59,012 bases of DNA. Origin: JAAZZY01 sp964612505 (lineage in GTDB: Bacteria > Chlamydiota > Chlamydiia > Chlamydiales > JAAZZY01). Each line of letters starts with the position of its first letter. Within the stretch, counting starts at the first letter, position 1. Where the stretch lies: the NCBI GenBank assembly GCA_964612505.1, contig CAZTEX010000014.1, positions 1 through 59,012 on the forward strand, in the 5' to 3' direction. A program made the position numbers and the translations under genes. The notes under the pieces are model-generated. The model did not search any database, was not told the DNA's origin, and saw only the letters and a list, made by a program, of their open reading frames with translations. This document shows, in pieces, positions 17,279 through 27,238 of this stretch.

Positions 17279-19228
17279 ATGAGTTTAATATCAAATACTA
17301 TGCAAATTAAATTAAAAAATAAATCGACAGTTAACCTTTCTGAAAATTCCACCGGACTAGATTTGGCTAAAGAGTTGAATCTTAATGCGCCTTCTGAAGC
17401 TCTAGGAATCAATATAAATGGGCAAAATTATGATTTGAGCCACCCACTTCATGATGGAGATCATGTGTTTTTTTGGTCCTTTAATGATAAAGAGGGCAAA
17501 GAAATTTATTGGCACACCTCTGCCCACGTACTTGCCCAAGCCGTTTTACGCCTTTGGCCTCAAGCGCAACTAACGATTGGACCTCCTATTGAAAATGGAT
17601 TTTATTATGATTTTGCCAACTTAACTATTTCTGAGGATGATTTCCCAAAAATAGAAGAAGAAATCAAAACAATTATTAAAGAAAATTACAAAACAGAGCG
17701 CCAGCTTTTCAATTCCAAAAAAGAAGCTTTGCATGCTTTTAAAAACAATTCTTTTAAAATAGAATTGATTGAAGGGCTTGATGAGAAATCTCTTATCACT
17801 GCCTATCGACAAGGTGAATTTTTTGATCTTTGCCGAGGGCCTCACCTCCCTAATTTAGGAAAAATTAAAGCTTTTAAAATTCTTAAAACTTCGGGTGCTT
17901 ATTGGAGAGGTGATGCTAAAAATCAAATGCTCACCCGTATTTACGCCATTAGCTTTCCAGATAAACAACTCTTAAAAGATTATCTATTTCAACAGGAAGA
18001 AGCCAAAAAAAGAGACCACAAAGTCATTGGCCCTAAGCTAGGTCTTTTTATGCTCAAAGAAGAGGCTCCAGGCCTTCCTTTTATTTTGCCCCATGGAATG
18101 CATATTTGGAATCAGCTGATTAAGTATTGGCAAGAGCTGCATAAAAGAGAAAATTATTTAGAAATTAAAACTCCTCAAATTATGACTCGAGAACTTTGGG
18201 AAACATCGGGACATTGGCATCATTATCGTGAAAACATGTACACCTTCCAAGTTGAAGAACGTGATTTTGCGATTAAACCGATGAATTGCCCCGGTTGCAT
18301 GCTCTATTACCAAAGCCAAATTCATAGTTATCGCGAGCTTCCACTTCGTGTGGCAGAACTTGGAGTTGTTCATCGCTATGAGCATTCAGGGGCTATCTCT
18401 GGACTCATGCGAGTGCGCGGCTTTCATCAAGATGACGCTCATATTTTCATGAAGCCCACAGATATCAAATCTGAAATCTTAAAGGCACTTCATCTAGCGT
18501 TAGAAATTTATTCTTTATTTGGTTTAAAATGCTCTCTGGAACTCTCCACAAGGCCTGCTTCAGGAACTATTGGCACAGATGAAGATTGGGAAATCGCAAC
18601 AAACGGATTAAAGTCTGCTTTAGATGATACAAATCTTGAATATCGTATCAATGAAGGAGACGGGGCTTTTTATGGTCCAAAAATCGATCTTCATATTAAA
18701 GATGCCTTAAATAGAACCTGGCAATGCGGAACCATTCAATTGGATATGTCTCTTCCAGAAAAATTTAAACTAGAATATGTCAATGAACATGGAAGCCGGG
18801 TCCGTCCGATTATGATTCACCGTGCACTACTTGGCTCTATAGAGCGTTTTTTTGGAGTCATTATCGAACATTTTGCTGGAAAATTTCCATTATGGCTTAA
18901 TCCAAGACCTATTCGAATGCTCATTGTTGCAGATCGTCACTATGATTACGCAAAAGAATTAAAAACTCTTTTTAATGCTCAAGGATTTCTTGCAGAGATT
19001 GACAGCACGCATGAATCGGTAGGTAAAAAAGTAAGGCTTGCTCAACTAGAGCAAGTGAGTTACATTTTAACTATCGGCGATCAAGAAATTGAAAATCGCA
19101 CAGTCTCTCTTCGCACACGAGATAATGTGGTGCATGGAGAAATAAATCCTGAAGAATTTATTGAAAAAATAAAGCCAGAACTTCTTAATAGGGAATTGAA
19201 ATCACCATTTGAAAAAATCAATAGTTAA
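17279..19228 (+). CDS. thrS: Threonyl-tRNA synthetase
   Basis: A 649-residue class II synthetase that charges tRNA-Thr. Domains in order: TGS (about 8-70), the editing/SAD domain with HTSAHVLAQAV (zinc- and editing-type histidines), the catalytic core with motif 2 region VHRYEHSGAISGLMRVRGFHQDDAH, zinc ligands including the Cys of MNCPGCM, and motif 3 MIHRALLGSIERF, then the anticodon-binding domain from about residue 550. The ATG at 17279 is preceded by GGATGG at 6 bases; a second ATG seven codons in is possible. It heads a plus-strand run thrS-parA-pGP6-like with a 5-base gap to parA, the same order as CT581-CT583 in Chlamydia. Confidence 0.97.
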   Translation: MSLISNTMQIKLKNKSTVNLSENSTGLDLAKELNLNAPSEALGININGQNYDLSHPLHDGDHVFFWSFNDKEGKEIYWHTSAHVLAQAVLRLWPQAQLTIGPPIENGFYYDFANLTISEDDFPKIEEEIKTIIKENYKTERQLFNSKKEALHAFKNNSFKIELIEGLDEKSLITAYRQGEFFDLCRGPHLPNLGKIKAFKILKTSGAYWRGDAKNQMLTRIYAISFPDKQLLKDYLFQQEEAKKRDHKVIGPKLGLFMLKEEAPGLPFILPHGMHIWNQLIKYWQELHKRENYLEIKTPQIMTRELWETSGHWHHYRENMYTFQVEERDFAIKPMNCPGCMLYYQSQIHSYRELPLRVAELGVVHRYEHSGAISGLMRVRGFHQDDAHIFMKPTDIKSEILKALHLALEIYSLFGLKCSLELSTRPASGTIGTDEDWEIATNGLKSALDDTNLEYRINEGDGAFYGPKIDLHIKDALNRTWQCGTIQLDMSLPEKFKLEYVNEHGSRVRPIMIHRALLGSIERFFGVIIEHFAGKFPLWLNPRPIRMLIVADRHYDYAKELKTLFNAQGFLAEIDSTHESVGKKVRLAQLEQVSYILTIGDQEIENRTVSLRTRDNVVHGEINPEEFIEKIKPELLNRELKSPFEKINS

Positions 19229-19233
19229 CAAAT

Positions 19234-19992
19234 ATGGCTCCAAAAGTAATTGCCGTTAGTAGTTTTAAAGGTGGCACAGCAAAAACATCTATTGCTTTGC
19301 ATCTTGGATCTGCTCTTGCTATGTTTCATAAAAAAAAAGTGCTCCTGATTGATTTTGATGCTCAAGCCAATCTAACAACAGGGCTCGGTTACGATCCAGA
19401 TCAACATGAAAGCTTAGCGCAAGTATTACAAAGAAAAACAGATCTCAAGAAGGTTACACTTCGATCCTCTATTCCCAATTTAGATATTATCCCTGCAGAC
19501 ACTTGGCTTGAACGGATAGAAGTCAGTGGAGAATTGGCGTCTGATCGTTATTCTCACGAAAGATTGCGGGGAATCGTGGAAAATCTTCCTTATGACCTTA
19601 TCATTATCGATACGCCTCCATCCCTTTGTTGGTTAACTGAATCTGCCCTAATTGCAGCTGACTTTTCTTTAATCTGTTCAACAGCAGAATTTTACAGCAT
19701 CAAAGGTCTTGAAAGGCTCTCTCAATTTATACAAAACATCTCAAGAAGACACCCCGTTCAAGTATTAGGAGTTGCTATTTCATTTTGGAATCCACGAGGA
19801 AAAAGCAACGATACCTTTTTAGAAGTGATAGAGACTTTATTTCCCAATAAACTGCTTACATCTAAAATACGCCGCGACATTGCTATTTCTGAAGCGGCCA
19901 TTTATGGAAAACCCATTTTCGAAACTGACCCAACCTGCAGAGCTGCAGATGATTACAAAAACCTAACTGCTGAAATTCTTGCTAGAATGTAA
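19234..19992 (+). CDS. parA: ParA/Soj-family chromosome partition ATPase
   Basis: A 252-residue Walker-type ATPase. The deviant Walker A KGGTAKT (residues 12-18) with its extra Lys, the A' motif LLIDFDAQAN and Walker B LIIIDTPPSL place it in the ParA/MinD group; FDAQAN is ParA-like. No C-terminal amphipathic membrane helix of MinD is visible, so ParA is the better name although the Chlamydia homologue was first called MinD (CT582). It binds DNA as an ATP dimer and moves ParB-parS complexes. It begins 5 bases after thrS and is followed by the pGP6-D-like gene, mirroring the ParA-like pGP5 / pGP6 gene pair of the chlamydial plasmid. A strong parS-like site lies at 27239. Confidence 0.93.
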   Translation: MAPKVIAVSSFKGGTAKTSIALHLGSALAMFHKKKVLLIDFDAQANLTTGLGYDPDQHESLAQVLQRKTDLKKVTLRSSIPNLDIIPADTWLERIEVSGELASDRYSHERLRGIVENLPYDLIIIDTPPSLCWLTESALIAADFSLICSTAEFYSIKGLERLSQFIQNISRRHPVQVLGVAISFWNPRGKSNDTFLEVIETLFPNKLLTSKIRRDIAISEAAIYGKPIFETDPTCRAADDYKNLTAEILARM

Positions 19993-20020
19993 AGCGGCTT
20001 TACAAAACAAAGAGTATACT

Positions 20021-20758
20021 GTGCGCGATAGAGTAAATAAGTTTTTATCTGAAAGATTAAAAAAAGTTGAAAAAACGAATAAGATGTCTGCTCTGGCTAC
20101 ACAATCGGCTCAGGGGCAACTGACAAGCTTTGCTGGCGTTTTTGGTTTTACGGATTTAAACCCAAATGAAAAAGAACTCATCTCTCAACTTTTAAAAAAG
20201 TTTTCTCCTGAAAACTTAGATTATCAAGATGATTTAAAATCTTTGATCAACTTAACCTCTGAAGTGAAGGCGATTAATAATCAAGCCATCATCTTACATG
20301 GAGAACGAATCAAAGCAGCTCAAGAAATTTTAAAGAGATATCGAGATGGAGCATTTACTGCTTGGCTAATGAATACCTATGGCAATAGACAAACACCCTA
20401 TAATTTTCTTCAATATTATGAATTCTACATTAGCACGCCCCAAGCATTAAGACCCATGCTGGAAGTAATGCCTAAACAGGCTGTGTACACTTTAGCAAGT
20501 AGAGAAGGTGCTATTGAAGATAAGCAGCTCATTGTTCAAAACTATCAAGGGGAAACCAAAAGAGAATTAATTGAAATTATTCGAGAGACTTTTCCTACTT
20601 CAGAAAAAGATAAACGCAAACAAAGCATTGCATTAGGAATGATTAATTCTTTAGAAAGAGTACGTCAAAATATATCCAAGAATAATGAAAATCTCTCTAT
20701 TCGACAAAAAGAAATTCTAAAATCTATCTTAAAAGAAATTCAAACGTTATTAAATTAA
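20021..20758 (+). CDS. Chromosomal homologue of chlamydial plasmid protein pGP6-D
   Basis: A 245-residue protein that aligns along its length with pGP6-D of the chlamydial plasmid: GERIKAAQEILKRYRDGAF, TPYNFLQYYEFYI, QAVYTLASREGAIEDKQ and the helical C terminus all have counterparts. Members are confined to Chlamydiae and their plasmids; the molecular function is not established, though the gene travels with a ParA-like gene and is assumed to assist plasmid or chromosome maintenance. I use the GTG at 20021, which gives the family's usual length (about 245); an upstream TTG at 19979 would overlap parA and has no ribosome-binding site. Predicted to be co-transcribed with thrS and parA. Its end faces the convergent YhaN-like gene with 12 bases between. 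Confidence 0.88.
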   Translation: MRDRVNKFLSERLKKVEKTNKMSALATQSAQGQLTSFAGVFGFTDLNPNEKELISQLLKKFSPENLDYQDDLKSLINLTSEVKAINNQAIILHGERIKAAQEILKRYRDGAFTAWLMNTYGNRQTPYNFLQYYEFYISTPQALRPMLEVMPKQAVYTLASREGAIEDKQLIVQNYQGETKRELIEIIRETFPTSEKDKRKQSIALGMINSLERVRQNISKNNENLSIRQKEILKSILKEIQTLLN

Positions 20759-20770
20759 ATCTTTTATCGT

Positions 20771-23700
20771 CTATTGCGCAAACATCGATTTGTTTAAGTC
20801 GAGACTCGATCGATCTACTTTTAAAAATTCAACGCTTGTTTGTGGTAAAGTTTGTTTGAATAAATCAAGTAAATGCTTGTGATGCGTTAAAAAGAGAATC
20901 TGAGTTTTTTGACTAAATTTGTGAATAATTTCTATGCATCGAGCCGCTCTTTGATCATCAAAATTAACCAAAATATCATCTAAAATAAGAGGAAGTGGGT
21001 CATTCTTTTCAGCATAGATTTCTAAAAAAGCAAGTTTTAATGCTAAAAATAATTGATCGCGCGTGCCCTCACTGAGCTGACTGACTTTTAAAGTTTTTTT
21101 ATTAATCGAAATGCATTCTAAATAAGATTGGTCGCCCTCTAAAAAATTTAAATTTAGTTGGCAATATTTACCTTCAGTCAACTGTTCAAAATAAATAGCA
21201 GCTGAATGTAAAATGCTTTGTTGGTTTTTTTTCTGAAAATCCAAAATCTGAGTCTTTAAATATTGCGCTCCTCCTTTTGCTATTAAATAAGCTTTGATTA
21301 GCTTGTTTAATTCATAAAATTCGGATTGCAACTTTGCTTCAATTTCGTGTTTTACTTTGAAATCAAAAATCAGTGATTGCTTGTATCTATTAGCTCCTAT
21401 TTCTTTATCTAAGCTAGAAATTTGCTCTTTGCTGGATATCAAAAGACGTTCTATATTCTTTAAATGTACAGCAACCGATTGAATATTTTCATGTTTCTCA
21501 AGGTTTCTAAATAAAGTATCAAGATCTCTAAAAGAATCTCTTAATCTAAAATTTTCTTGAATCTTTTGAATTTCAATTTTGAGAGAATAAAATTGATTCG
21601 CTTTTGCAATCTCTTCTGAAAAATTTTGATGCAAATTCAAATCATAATGGATAAATAATTTTTGAATACTTTCATTGAGAGCTTGATTTTCTTGCTCAAA
21701 GAGAATTAAGAATTCACTTTTTTTCTGCTTTAAAAATGAAAGGTTTTCAAACTCTAATTTAATTTTTTCAACTTCAAAAATCTGCTTTTTTACTATCTCG
21801 ATGTCTTCTGGATTTTTGTATGTTAATCCTAATGTTTTTTTCCAATTGCTTTTAAAACTTTCAAAAATACGATGAAAATAAGTTAGTTCATTATTTTTTA
21901 ATTTAATTTCTTTTGATAAGGAAAAAAATTGATCCATTTTTTCTATCAACAAATCGATTGATTCTTCACAAAAAGGAATCTGGATATTGAATTGGTTTTG
22001 AGCGGCTTTCCATTGAGTCTCAAGTTTAGCATCATTCTTTTCATCTTCCTTTTGTTTAAGAATCGATCCAATAGCTTCTTTATAGAGTTGAATTTTTTGA
22101 TTTCTCTTTTCGGCCTCTACAATCTGAATAGAAGTTTCATTTATAAATTTTCTTAAACTAAAAACAATATTATTAATTGCAATATCCCCATCACTGATTT
22201 GCAAAAGAGCTTTTAATTGAGATACAAATGAACCAAACTCTGCTTCGATATTGATCCAATCAATTAATTGATTCCATTCAAATAGGCATTGAAAAATAAA
22301 TGTCATCTTTTTTTCTTCAAAGGGATCGAATGAAACTATCGCTTTTTGTGTTGCAGTTTTAAAGAACAGCCTCCAATTTTCTAATTTTTCGATATTTTCT
22401 TGATCTCTTTTTGATTCAATCTCAAGCTGTTTTTTTAATTGTGCTATTTCATCTTCATAAATTAATACTTTTGGATTTTTAAATAACTTTTCTTCAACCT
22501 GATCTTCATAAAGAATTAAATTTGCCAATGATTTGAATTGTTCATATTTTTCTAAGTAATTTTTGTCATTCCAAGGCTTTATTAATTCATTAACTATTTG
22601 AAATTTAGAAGATTTTTTAGAAAAATAAAATTCAAGGTCAATATTGAAAAGTTTTTTTTCTTGATCTAAGTCTTTAATTTGCTTTTGTAAAGAACTTAAC
22701 ACGCTTTTACAACTAGAGTAGTTAGAATAGATTGAGTAGTATTCTTTGATTAATTCGTTGATTTTTTGTTCATCAAACTTTTCTTTCTCTATTAAGCTTA
22801 AATTGACTGGATCCATTTTAAAAATTTTAAGTTCATTATACTTCAAAATACGTTCATTTATCTTTTGTTGCAGAGACCGATAATGAAGGTTAGGGTCAAA
22901 TTTGTTTTGAACTATCCCAAGAAAGTGATTTGCTTTTCTCAAGCTTACTTTTAGCGACTCGACATCAACCTCGAGCCCAATGTTTTGCAGCTGTATTTGA
23001 TAACTCTCTACTTGTAAGGTTAAGTTTTTTGAAATCTTTGATCTAACCTTTAAATTTTCAGATATTTGAGACAATTGACTCCTCAATCGCTTCCAATTCG
23101 ACTCAGAAATTGAAGAACAAAGTTTATTTTGTAAATCCAGATTAAGTTTTTTATATATATTTTTTAATTCTTGTAAATCCTTATTTAACACTTTTTCTGT
23201 AGGTAAAAACTCTTGAATGCGTTCATGCTCACTGATCAAGACTCGTATATCGCTTTTTCTTTGAAGTAACTTTTCTTCCAACTTCATTTTTGAAAGTGTT
23301 GTTTCTAGATCACAAATTTCTTTTTTTACACTGCTTATCTGACGGACTTTTTCTTCTTGAAGCTTGAAAGATTGATTGTATTTTTCAAGAAACTCCTGAT
23401 TTAAAATTCCTTCATTTTTTAGCGATGCTGATTGCAAAAGGAGTTCTTGATTTTTTTTTAGATCCCAATAATGGTCATGCAATAGAATTAGCTCGCCTTG
23501 TTTTTCAATATTCACTTTAATTTGCGCTTGAAGCAAATTTTTATTTTCTTGTAGAGCCTTACATTCTTTTTCTAATTCATCATACTGCTCTTTTGATGTA
23601 TTTAAGTTCTTTTTTTGCTTTTGAAGTTCTTCTATAAGAGCTATTTTTTGATTAATCTGAGGTTTTACACCTCTTTCTTTGAAAAGATTTTCTGTTTCTT

Positions 23701-24169
23701 GTTCTATTTTCTTCAATATTTCAAGAACTTCTTGAGCGCCTTGAATAGAAGTAAAAAGACTAATATCAAAATGTTTGATATTTTCAATAAGATCTTTAGA
23801 ACCCATGTAAATCGACTCTTGATCTAAAAAAAACAAGTTTAACAGCATCCTTTTCTCGCATGAATAAAAGGACTCTAAGAAAGACAGTTGTGTCCTTTTA
23901 TTAGAAGATCCATCTCGGTGAATTTGAATGTATTTTCCTTGAGTACTTTTAAGAGTTCCTGCAATAAATAAATGCTCTGATGGGTGTAAAAAGGCATCTT
24001 GTGTATTTTTTTCAATTCCAAATAAAAGAGCTTTTAAAGAGCGAGCTATGCTGGTTTTTCCAGCTTCATTCTCTCCATAGAGAACATGTATATTCTTATT
24101 TTTATCAAAATCAATAGAATAATTTGAAAAGTGCGCGTAGGCCCTTAAGTCTAGTCGAAGCAATCTCAT
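20771..24169 (-). CDS. YhaN/SbcC-like ABC ATPase with long coiled coils
   Basis: An 1132-residue SMC-like protein. Walker A GENEAGKTSIARS lies near residue 33. A very long Lys/Glu/Gln-rich coiled-coil middle (about 180-950) follows, and the C-terminal head has the signature LSEGTRDQLFLALKLA and Walker B LPLILDDILVNFDD. The GTRDQ form of the signature and the lone N-terminal GENEAGK are typical of YhaN rather than Rad50/SbcC, and I see no zinc-hook CxxC. The start overlaps the stop of the upstream nuclease gene by 4 bases (ATGA), so the two proteins are made as a pair. It probably acts with the nuclease on DNA ends. It seems absent from Chlamydia trachomatis as far as I recall. Confidence 0.88.
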   Translation of the reverse strand: MRLLRLDLRAYAHFSNYSIDFDKNKNIHVLYGENEAGKTSIARSLKALLFGIEKNTQDAFLHPSEHLFIAGTLKSTQGKYIQIHRDGSSNKRTQLSFLESFYSCEKRMLLNLFFLDQESIYMGSKDLIENIKHFDISLFTSIQGAQEVLEILKKIEQETENLFKERGVKPQINQKIALIEELQKQKKNLNTSKEQYDELEKECKALQENKNLLQAQIKVNIEKQGELILLHDHYWDLKKNQELLLQSASLKNEGILNQEFLEKYNQSFKLQEEKVRQISSVKKEICDLETTLSKMKLEEKLLQRKSDIRVLISEHERIQEFLPTEKVLNKDLQELKNIYKKLNLDLQNKLCSSISESNWKRLRSQLSQISENLKVRSKISKNLTLQVESYQIQLQNIGLEVDVESLKVSLRKANHFLGIVQNKFDPNLHYRSLQQKINERILKYNELKIFKMDPVNLSLIEKEKFDEQKINELIKEYYSIYSNYSSCKSVLSSLQKQIKDLDQEKKLFNIDLEFYFSKKSSKFQIVNELIKPWNDKNYLEKYEQFKSLANLILYEDQVEEKLFKNPKVLIYEDEIAQLKKQLEIESKRDQENIEKLENWRLFFKTATQKAIVSFDPFEEKKMTFIFQCLFEWNQLIDWINIEAEFGSFVSQLKALLQISDGDIAINNIVFSLRKFINETSIQIVEAEKRNQKIQLYKEAIGSILKQKEDEKNDAKLETQWKAAQNQFNIQIPFCEESIDLLIEKMDQFFSLSKEIKLKNNELTYFHRIFESFKSNWKKTLGLTYKNPEDIEIVKKQIFEVEKIKLEFENLSFLKQKKSEFLILFEQENQALNESIQKLFIHYDLNLHQNFSEEIAKANQFYSLKIEIQKIQENFRLRDSFRDLDTLFRNLEKHENIQSVAVHLKNIERLLISSKEQISSLDKEIGANRYKQSLIFDFKVKHEIEAKLQSEFYELNKLIKAYLIAKGGAQYLKTQILDFQKKNQQSILHSAAIYFEQLTEGKYCQLNLNFLEGDQSYLECISINKKTLKVSQLSEGTRDQLFLALKLAFLEIYAEKNDPLPLILDDILVNFDDQRAARCIEIIHKFSQKTQILFLTHHKHLLDLFKQTLPQTSVEFLKVDRSSLDLNKSMFAQ

Positions 24170-25395
24170 GGGCGAACCTCAGTGAATAAACTTTCCAAAT
24201 AGTGTTTAAGCTCGTTATCAAATCCATCTTGATAGTCAGAGAGGGGGTCTAATCGAAAAACCTCTTCTGGAATTTTTTTACTTAAAGCTTCCCATCCCTT
24301 AGTACACAGAGACATGACAGCTTCCTTTTTCTCTTCACTAGTAATATCATCTAAAAAGGGTCTCGCAAAAGAATTCAAAGAATCTTCTGATTTATTGCTT
24401 TTTGTCTTCGATAGGTCAACAAGGCGTTCTAGATAGACTTTTCTTGTTGTATGTTCAGCTATCCAACAATAGAAGGTATGCATCCACTCTTCAAGATGAG
24501 CTGAAATCGATTTCTCTAAACGATTCTCTCCGTTAAAGATTAGCCTTAAGATAAGAATAGGCTCTTTTGTTTCTTTTAAAAGTGCGTCTAAGAGCTGAAG
24601 AAATACTATTTTTAAGCTGGATAGATGCCTTACTTCTGTGAGATTAATTTCTTTCTTTTGCCAAATGGCAGTGCTTAATGGACAAAAGTCTATTTTTTTA
24701 ACTTCTTGATCTTCGACTGTTATCAAATAACAGCCTTTTACGCCTAACTCTTTGACTTGCCGACCTTGAATGCTACCACTATAAATGATGAATGGACTGG
24801 TTGTGACTATTTGATTTTGATGAAGGTGACCTAAAGCCCAATAATCATAGTTTTTGCTTTTTAAACTATATTCATCGTAGGGCGCATAGGGCAGTTCTCC
24901 ATTTTTTTTGCTCCCACTTGTATGTAAAATACCAATATTAAAATACCCTTTAAGGGCAGAGGGATATTCAACTGTTAAATCTTCTTGAATATGATAGTGC
25001 CCATAACTTTGACCATGAACGGCAATTTTTAAGCCCTCGTTGATAATAGTTTGAGGCTTTTCACTCTCAAAAAGATAGAAATGATTGGGATAGGGCAACG
25101 ATTTTAAAAGTCTATTTTCTGAGTCATGATTGCCGCGAATATAATAGATGGGGCAATTGAGCCTTTGAATTTGGTTAATAAAAAACAATCCTATTGCGTA
25201 ATCTTTCCAATTACAATCAAAAAGATCTCCTGCAATAATAATAAAATCGACAGATTGCTCGATAGCAAGATCTATAAGGGAAACAAAAGCTTTTTGTACA
25301 AGCTCTGGAATAGAAAGAGGAGATTGACCATAAAAATTTTTCAATCCAATTGTTTGACTGTCGAGATGCACATCTGCAACATGAATAAATTTCAT
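24166..25395 (-). CDS. YhaO-type metallophosphoesterase (DNA repair exonuclease, SbcD/Mre11 family)
   Basis: A 409-residue calcineurin-like phosphoesterase. The metal ligands of the Mre11/SbcD family are all present: DVHLD near the N terminus, AGDLFDCN, RGNHD, a HGQSY segment, ILHTSG and ALGHLH. I place the start at the ATG giving MKFIHVADVHLD, because the sequence upstream of it is not protein-like and would run toward the divergent phosphohexomutase. The C-terminal third (from about residue 250) is the capping region that would contact the YhaN-like ATPase. Forms a 4-base overlapping operon with that gene. The short divergent region 25396-25479 must hold the promoters for both sides. Confidence 0.9.
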   Translation of the reverse strand: MKFIHVADVHLDSQTIGLKNFYGQSPLSIPELVQKAFVSLIDLAIEQSVDFIIIAGDLFDCNWKDYAIGLFFINQIQRLNCPIYYIRGNHDSENRLLKSLPYPNHFYLFESEKPQTIINEGLKIAVHGQSYGHYHIQEDLTVEYPSALKGYFNIGILHTSGSKKNGELPYAPYDEYSLKSKNYDYWALGHLHQNQIVTTSPFIIYSGSIQGRQVKELGVKGCYLITVEDQEVKKIDFCPLSTAIWQKKEINLTEVRHLSSLKIVFLQLLDALLKETKEPILILRLIFNGENRLEKSISAHLEEWMHTFYCWIAEHTTRKVYLERLVDLSKTKSNKSEDSLNSFARPFLDDITSEEKKEAVMSLCTKGWEALSKKIPEEVFRLDPLSDYQDGFDNELKHYLESLFTEVRP

Positions 25396-25479
25396 ATTAT
25401 TTTTTCTGTTTTCATGGTATCTAAAAATATATGTTTTTGCAGACTTGAGAGTCAATAGCTTTAAAATGTGGAGTTCGCT

Positions 25480-27234
25480 ATGAAATTTGATGAAACAACT
25501 CAAAAGAATGTCGATAGCTGGTTAAATGGGAATTACGATGCAAATTCTAAACAGATTATTCGTAAATTGATCAAAGAAAAACCTCAAGAAATCGTAGATG
25601 CTTTTTATACTCGCATGGCTTTTGGAACGGGGGGCTTACGAGGAATCATGGGCGTTGGAACTAACCGCATGAATCAATATACAATAGCCAGCGCTACGCA
25701 AGGATTAGCCAATTATATCAATCAAAAAACTTCGAAACAGCCGCATCGTGTATTAATAGGTCACGATAGCAGACATAATTCAGCATTTTTTAGTGAAGTG
25801 GCTGCTAAAGTTTTTGCAGCAAACAATATTGTCGTTTATATCTACAAAGAAATGCGCCCAGTGCCAATGGTTTCGTTTGGCTGCAGACATTATCAATGTA
25901 GTTCTGCCGTAATGATTACAGCATCCCATAATCCGCCCGAGTATAATGGCTATAAAGTCTATTGGGATGATGGAGCTCAGGTTCTTCCTCCTCACGATGA
26001 CGGAATTATTAAGGAAGTTTATAAAATCACAGACTTATCTCAAATCAAGTCTCTTGAAAATATGGATTCTGACTTGATCCACTGGGTGGATCATCATCTA
26101 GATCATGTCTATTTAGATTCTGTTCGCAAACTACAACATTACCCCAGTGACAACAAATTAAAAGGTGACCGCCTAAAAGTTGTCTATACACCCATTCATG
26201 GCTCAGGAATTACCATGGTTCCTAAAATCCTAGAAGATTGGGGATTTTCTTCTGTTCAACTTGTAGAAAAACAAGCAATTCCAGATGGTAGTTTCCCAAC
26301 AGTTGAAAAACCTAACCCTGAAGAAAAAGAGGCGATGCGGATGGGTAGCCAGCAACTTTTAGATCAACATGCCGACTTATTACTGGGAACTGACCCCGAT
26401 TGTGATCGTATTGGAGTGGCCATTAACTATAAATGTAAAGCTGTTTTACTTACGGGTAATGAAATTGCCTGTATTTGTATTCACCATTTATGTGATGCCT
26501 TAGAGAAACAAAAGAAAATGCCCCCTAATGGAGCCTTTGTAAAGACCATTGTAACTTCAGAACTTTTTAAAGCCATAGCAGAGTCTTATCACAGGAGCTG
26601 TTTTAACGTCCTCACGGGCTTTAAATACATTGGTCAGCTGATTCATCAATGGGAGCAAAAAACGCCCCCTTCTTATCAGTATCTTTTTGGAGGAGAGGAA
26701 TCCTATGGGTATTTGCTGGGAACCCACTCAAGAGATAAAGATGCCATTATCATGAGCGCTTTAATTTGTGAAATTGCTTTACAGGCAAAACTGAAAGGGC
26801 AAACTCTTTTAGAGGTTCTCTATGAAATTTATAAAAAACATGGCATCTATCGAGAAATGCTTCTTTCGGTTAATTACCCCGACAGTAAAGAAACCAAGGC
26901 CAAGCTTAAAAAAATCATGAGCGAAATCAGAAACAACCCCCCTCGTTCATTTGCAGGGATTGCGGTTAAAAGCATCGAAGACTATATGTCGTCTAAAAAA
27001 ATGGATTTGAGTTCGGGAAAAGAGAGCCCCATTGACCTTCCTCAATCTAACGTTCTCTTATTTTGGCTAGAAGATGATAGTAAGCTTGTCATAAGACCTT
27101 CAGGGACAGAGCCAAAAGTAAAAATTTATGGTGGGGTAGTCGATCGTCAAAATAAAGACATCGAAACAGGCATTCAAAAGATGGATGAGAAGTTAACTCA
27201 TTTACTTGGAGAGCTTAAAAAGGTTTTGGCCTAA
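25480..27234 (+). CDS. Phosphoglucomutase/phosphomannomutase (alpha-D-phosphohexomutase)
   Basis: A 584-residue enzyme that interconverts hexose 1- and 6-phosphates. All four family signatures are present: phosphoserine loop TASHNPPEYNGYKVYWDDG, metal loop GTDPDCDRIG, sugar loop GGEESYGYLLG and phosphate loop RPSGTEPKVKIY. The length fits the PgcA/PGM2-like long branch, matching Chlamydia CT295 (mrsA) rather than GlmM. I use the ATG at 25480, which has GGAG 6 bases upstream, instead of a GTG four codons earlier. It would feed glycogen and cell-envelope sugar synthesis. The parS-like palindrome starts only 4 bases after its stop codon. Confidence 0.94.
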   Translation: MKFDETTQKNVDSWLNGNYDANSKQIIRKLIKEKPQEIVDAFYTRMAFGTGGLRGIMGVGTNRMNQYTIASATQGLANYINQKTSKQPHRVLIGHDSRHNSAFFSEVAAKVFAANNIVVYIYKEMRPVPMVSFGCRHYQCSSAVMITASHNPPEYNGYKVYWDDGAQVLPPHDDGIIKEVYKITDLSQIKSLENMDSDLIHWVDHHLDHVYLDSVRKLQHYPSDNKLKGDRLKVVYTPIHGSGITMVPKILEDWGFSSVQLVEKQAIPDGSFPTVEKPNPEEKEAMRMGSQQLLDQHADLLLGTDPDCDRIGVAINYKCKAVLLTGNEIACICIHHLCDALEKQKKMPPNGAFVKTIVTSELFKAIAESYHRSCFNVLTGFKYIGQLIHQWEQKTPPSYQYLFGGEESYGYLLGTHSRDKDAIIMSALICEIALQAKLKGQTLLEVLYEIYKKHGIYREMLLSVNYPDSKETKAKLKKIMSEIRNNPPRSFAGIAVKSIEDYMSSKKMDLSSGKESPIDLPQSNVLLFWLEDDSKLVIRPSGTEPKVKIYGGVVDRQNKDIETGIQKMDEKLTHLLGELKKVLA

Positions 27235-27238
27235 AGTG

